Positions 62,983 to 64,000 of a stretch of DNA of 64,000 nucleotides are shown here, piece by piece. The stretch is from JAFGXT01 sp963677165 (GTDB taxonomy: Bacteria > Verrucomicrobiota > Lentisphaeria > Victivallales > SZUA-371). A program made the position numbers and the translations under genes. A model generated the notes under the pieces. It searched no databases and was not told where the DNA came from. It was given only the letters and a program-made list of their open reading frames with translations. Positions within the stretch are counted from its first letter, which is position 1; every line of letters starts with the position of its first letter. The stretch spans positions 5,456,001-5,520,000 of the forward strand of contig CAXXSX010000002.1 in the NCBI GenBank assembly GCA_963677165.2, in the 5' to 3' direction.

Positions 62983-64000
62983 ATGAAATTATTATGTCGT
63001 GATTTAAAAAACATCGTAATGTCGGGTTTATTACTCGCAGGAATCTCTGCTTCTGCGGTGAATATCATTAAGAACGGTGATTTTACAAAAAATAATGAGA
63101 ACAGAATACCGACAGACTGGAAACTAGCTTCTCCTAAAAATATGATAATGAAAGTGGTCGATGGCGGATATGATTCTCCCAAGGCATTACTATGCAAAAC
63201 CGAAACTCTATATGGTGGAGGTCGAGCTGCACTAAGGCAGTTTCTACCGCTGATTTCCAATCGTAAGTATGAGATCAGCTGTTTCAGCCAAGGGAAAGCC
63301 GGCGGTTATCTGTCATTTGCAATTGGTAACCGCTGGCAGCAACGCGTGTGGATTCGAGGCGGAAAAGATTGGGAAAAATACATCCAGACCATTACCTGTA
63401 AGCCAGACCAGTTCTCTTGGAAAAATGCCTATGAGATATGCCTACTGATGGAAGCCAAGTGCAACGCAAAAGTATCGAACATCTGCTTGCAACCGCTTAA
63501 TGCATTCTATAGCGTGGAACAACCGTACAGTAAACATGATGGGTTGTATGTCGTAAATAAATTAAATTCATTCAGTTTAAACTCGAACAGCATTCCGTCT
63601 TCGTTACCGGTTATAGCTCCTGAACTAGTGAATAAGCCGGGTATGGGACTGGGAAAGGATTCCATCGTAAAAAATGCAGCGGACTTATCCTGCAAAGTCG
63701 CATTGGCGACAGATTCCAAAGGATTGATCTTTTATGCGAAAGTTACTGACAACAAACATTATGCCTATAGCGACTCCAACATGTGGAATGCCGACTGTGT
63801 GCAGCTGGGAATCGATCAAAAATGTGAACGTGGAGAAATGCGCAATAACTCATGCGATCACGAAATTGGCTTTTCACTTGCGAACGGACAGGCCCATAAT
63901 TTTGACTGGATCCTTAAGCGTAAACTGACTTCAAAGGAAATGCAGTATACAGTGAAACCGATTAGCGGGGGATATCTGGTGATAGCCAGAATCAGTTGGG
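62983..64000 (+). CDS. Secreted carbohydrate-binding protein, N-terminal part (runs off the window)
   Basis: The frame is open from the ATG at 62983 to the last base, giving 339 residues of an incomplete protein. AAAGGA lies nine bases before the ATG. A signal peptide covers about residues 1-26 (L-L-L-A-G-I-S-A-S-A). Residues about 27-165 resemble a CBM4/9-like beta-sandwich (I-K-N-G-D-F at the start). From about 220 a CBM9-like domain is suggested (F-Y-A-K-V-T-D-N-K, then M-W-N-A-D-C-V-Q-L-G-I-D). It probably continues into a catalytic or further binding domain. It is in the LacI-pseudopilin operon. Confidence 0.75.
   Translation, partial: MKLLCRDLKNIVMSGLLLAGISASAVNIIKNGDFTKNNENRIPTDWKLASPKNMIMKVVDGGYDSPKALLCKTETLYGGGRAALRQFLPLISNRKYEISCFSQGKAGGYLSFAIGNRWQQRVWIRGGKDWEKYIQTITCKPDQFSWKNAYEICLLMEAKCNAKVSNICLQPLNAFYSVEQPYSKHDGLYVVNKLNSFSLNSNSIPSSLPVIAPELVNKPGMGLGKDSIVKNAADLSCKVALATDSKGLIFYAKVTDNKHYAYSDSNMWNADCVQLGIDQKCERGEMRNNSCDHEIGFSLANGQAHNFDWILKRKLTSKEMQYTVKPISGGYLVIARISW

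Noticed and set aside
1..64000. tRNA, rRNA, CRISPR arrays and intact transposases
   Set aside because: Reading both strands gave no tRNA T-arm consensus in a cloverleaf setting, no direct repeat arrays, and no transposase motif; absence should be confirmed with tRNAscan-SE and ISfinder.

Overview
The window looks like a chromosomal segment from an anaerobic, polysaccharide-degrading member of the PVC group, most likely Lentisphaerota (Victivallis-like). The support is indirect. There are four pseudopilin-like proteins with an N-terminal F-T-L-I-E-L-L methylation motif, three of them with a C-terminal H-X9-DG motif. There is a sulfatase, several secreted clan GH-A glycosidases and a GH38 mannosidase under LacI/AraC/GntR-type regulators, and an oxygen-independent (cbi-type) corrin pathway. 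No rRNA, tRNA, CRISPR array or intact insertion sequence was seen.

Layout: (a) 0-3.8 kb: a secreted-protein fragment, a DUF3089 hydrolase and a sulfatase on the minus strand, divergent from an AraC regulator. (b) 3.8-9.1 kb: a LacI regulator with two operator copies, two tandem paralogous GH-A enzymes and a pseudopilin. (c) 9.3-10.5 kb: a parvulin foldase with its own terminator. (d) 10.7-33.1 kb: one minus-strand array of 20 closely spaced genes. It starts at a compact cobalamin riboswitch (about 32961-33060), then runs through a pseudopilin, a small lipoprotein, a HutW/HemW-like radical SAM protein, a BtuF-BtuC-BtuD-type ABC importer, a flavodoxin-CbiK fusion, and nearly the whole anaerobic cobalamin pathway to CobS. 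(e) 33.3-36.2 kb: modCBA plus a mop-like molybdopterin/molybdate-binding protein. (f) 36.5-42.2 kb: an orphan sugar-binding protein, a LacI regulator and a GH38 alpha-mannosidase behind a consensus promoter with two perfect-core palindromic operators. (g) 42.3-48.4 kb: an MFS transporter, MurC, an MsbA-like exporter and a DegT aminotransferase. (h) 48.4-50.4 kb: RlmD-like rRNA methyltransferase and RadC. (i) 50.5-55.7 kb: a large GH-A enzyme, a pseudopilin and a GntR/LacI hybrid regulator. (j) 55.7-60.5 kb: an AT-rich, gene-poor accessory island with a truncated radC 3' end and three glycosyltransferase-like genes. (k) 61-64 kb: LacI, pseudopilin and a secreted CBM-type protein that runs off the end.

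How the genes may work together: the carbohydrate loci share one plan, a dedicated regulator with palindromic operators, a secreted glycosidase or binding protein and, in three of the four loci, a locus-specific pseudopilin. The same pseudopilin type also leads the cobalamin operon directly behind the riboswitch. This raises the possibility that these organisms deploy substrate-specific pseudopilins for capture or secretion, including one for corrinoids or other tetrapyrroles. The cobalamin operon also carries unusual fusions (flavodoxin-CbiK, CobD-CbiP, CbiF-CbiG), lacks a recognisable CbiJ, and includes a radical SAM protein related to anaerobic heme-opening enzymes. I consider this combination the most promising candidate for an undescribed system in the window.
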